Positions 63,523 to 64,000 of a DNA stretch of 64,000 bases are shown one piece after another. The DNA lies in assembly GCA_035582835.1 (NCBI GenBank), contig JAYKAV010002976.1:193639-257638 (forward strand), read 5' to 3'. The notes under the pieces are model-generated. The model worked only from the letters and a program-made list of their open reading frames with translations. It ran no database searches and had not been told where the DNA came from. A program made the translations under genes and the position numbers. Every line of letters begins with the position of its first letter. Position 1 is the stretch's first letter. The DNA is from Phoebastria nigripes. Taxonomy: Eukaryota; Chordata; Aves; Procellariiformes; Diomedeidae.

Positions 63523-64000
63523 TGTCCTGGTTTCAGCTGGGATAGAGTTAATTTTTTTTTTTCCTAGTAGTTGGTATAGTGCTATGTTTTGGATTTAGTA
63601 TGAGAAGAATGTCGATAACACACTGATGTTTTTAGTTGTTGCTAAGTAGTCTACTAGTCAAGGACTTTTCAGCTTCCCAAGCTCTGCCAGGTACACGGGA
63701 AGCTGGGAGGGAGCATGGTCAGGACAGCTAGCCCAACTGGCCAATGGGGTATTCCATACCATGTGACNTCATGCTCAGTATATAAAGGTGGGGGAAGAAG
63801 AAGTGAGGGGGGGACGTTCGGAGTGATGGCGTTTGTCCTCCCAAGTAACCGTTACGCGTGATGGAGCCCTGCTTTCCTGGAGATGGCCGAACACCTGCCT
63901 GCCGATGGGAAGTAGTGAATGAATTCCTTGTTTTGCTTTGCTTGCGTGCGCGGCTTTTGCTTTCCCTATTAAACTGTCTTTATCTCAACCCATGAGTTTT
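63523..64000 (+). mobile_element. Endogenous retroviral LTR, 5' part, cut by the window edge
   Basis: The element starts with the terminal TG of TGTCCTGGTTTCAGC, a beginning I recognise from an LTR that is frequent in bird genomes. Promoter elements appear in order: CCAAT at 63741, a cAMP-response-like TGACNTCA at 63764 (middle base unresolved), TATATAAA at 63779 and an ATTAAA polyadenylation signal at 63968. That gives U3 from 63523 to roughly 63808 and R after it. The 3' end (terminal CA) and anything beyond are outside the window, so it may be a solo LTR or the 5' LTR of a longer provirus. No retroviral coding sequence is visible here. Family name not assigned. Confidence 0.85.
63741..63786 (+). 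promoter_or_regulatory. LTR core promoter (CCAAT, CRE-like, TATA)
   Basis: CCAAT (63741), TGACNTCA (63764-63771) and TATATAAA (63779-63786) are arranged at ordinary core-promoter spacing. Transcription would start about 25-30 bases after the TATA box and run rightwards out of the window. Confidence 0.6.

Overview
The window is vertebrate nuclear DNA, most likely from a bird. It is AT-rich, contains one conserved gene split into exons, and carries poly-A tails, very old amniote repeats and, at the right edge, the 5' part of an endogenous retroviral LTR of a type I recall as common in bird genomes. Single unresolved bases (n) are scattered through it, roughly one every 2 kb. There is no bacterial-style gene packing, CRISPR array or recognisable RNA gene.

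The one confident gene is OLFM3 (noelin-3/optimedin) on the + strand. Six coding exons (18793-18921, 23633-23779, 26283-26438, 30450-30669, 39575-39681, 41397-42074) join in frame through consensus GT-AG introns. They give a complete 478-residue protein: N-terminal leader, cysteine-bearing noelin domain, coiled coil and C-terminal olfactomedin beta-propeller, ending KTEDDT. Exon 1 is the 43-codon alternative first exon of the long isoform. I did not find the other known first exon (starting MQATS in human) and assume it lies to the left of the window. Upstream of exon 1 are a canonical G-quadruplex motif, two homeodomain cores one helical turn apart, and a partial Pax6 paired-domain core. These are relevant because optimedin is a reported Pax6 target.

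Region by region: 1-15.2 kb is non-coding sequence with no recognised gene. 15.2-16.7 kb holds remains of an old LINE. 16.7-18.8 kb is the OLFM3 upstream region. 18.8-42.3 kb is OLFM3, with an ancient MIR-like SINE in intron 4 and two GC-rich islands in introns 4 and 5. 42.3-63.5 kb is downstream sequence with no recognised gene. 63.5 kb to the end is the LTR.

The most speculative observation is a set of phase-compatible candidate exons on the minus strand (13.3-6.9 kb, 59.1-54.8 kb and 50.5-49.1 kb). They could belong to an unannotated gene antisense to OLFM3. Pseudo-exons are abundant in vertebrate DNA and the open-frame lengths are about what chance gives, so they are reported as findings only, not as genes.
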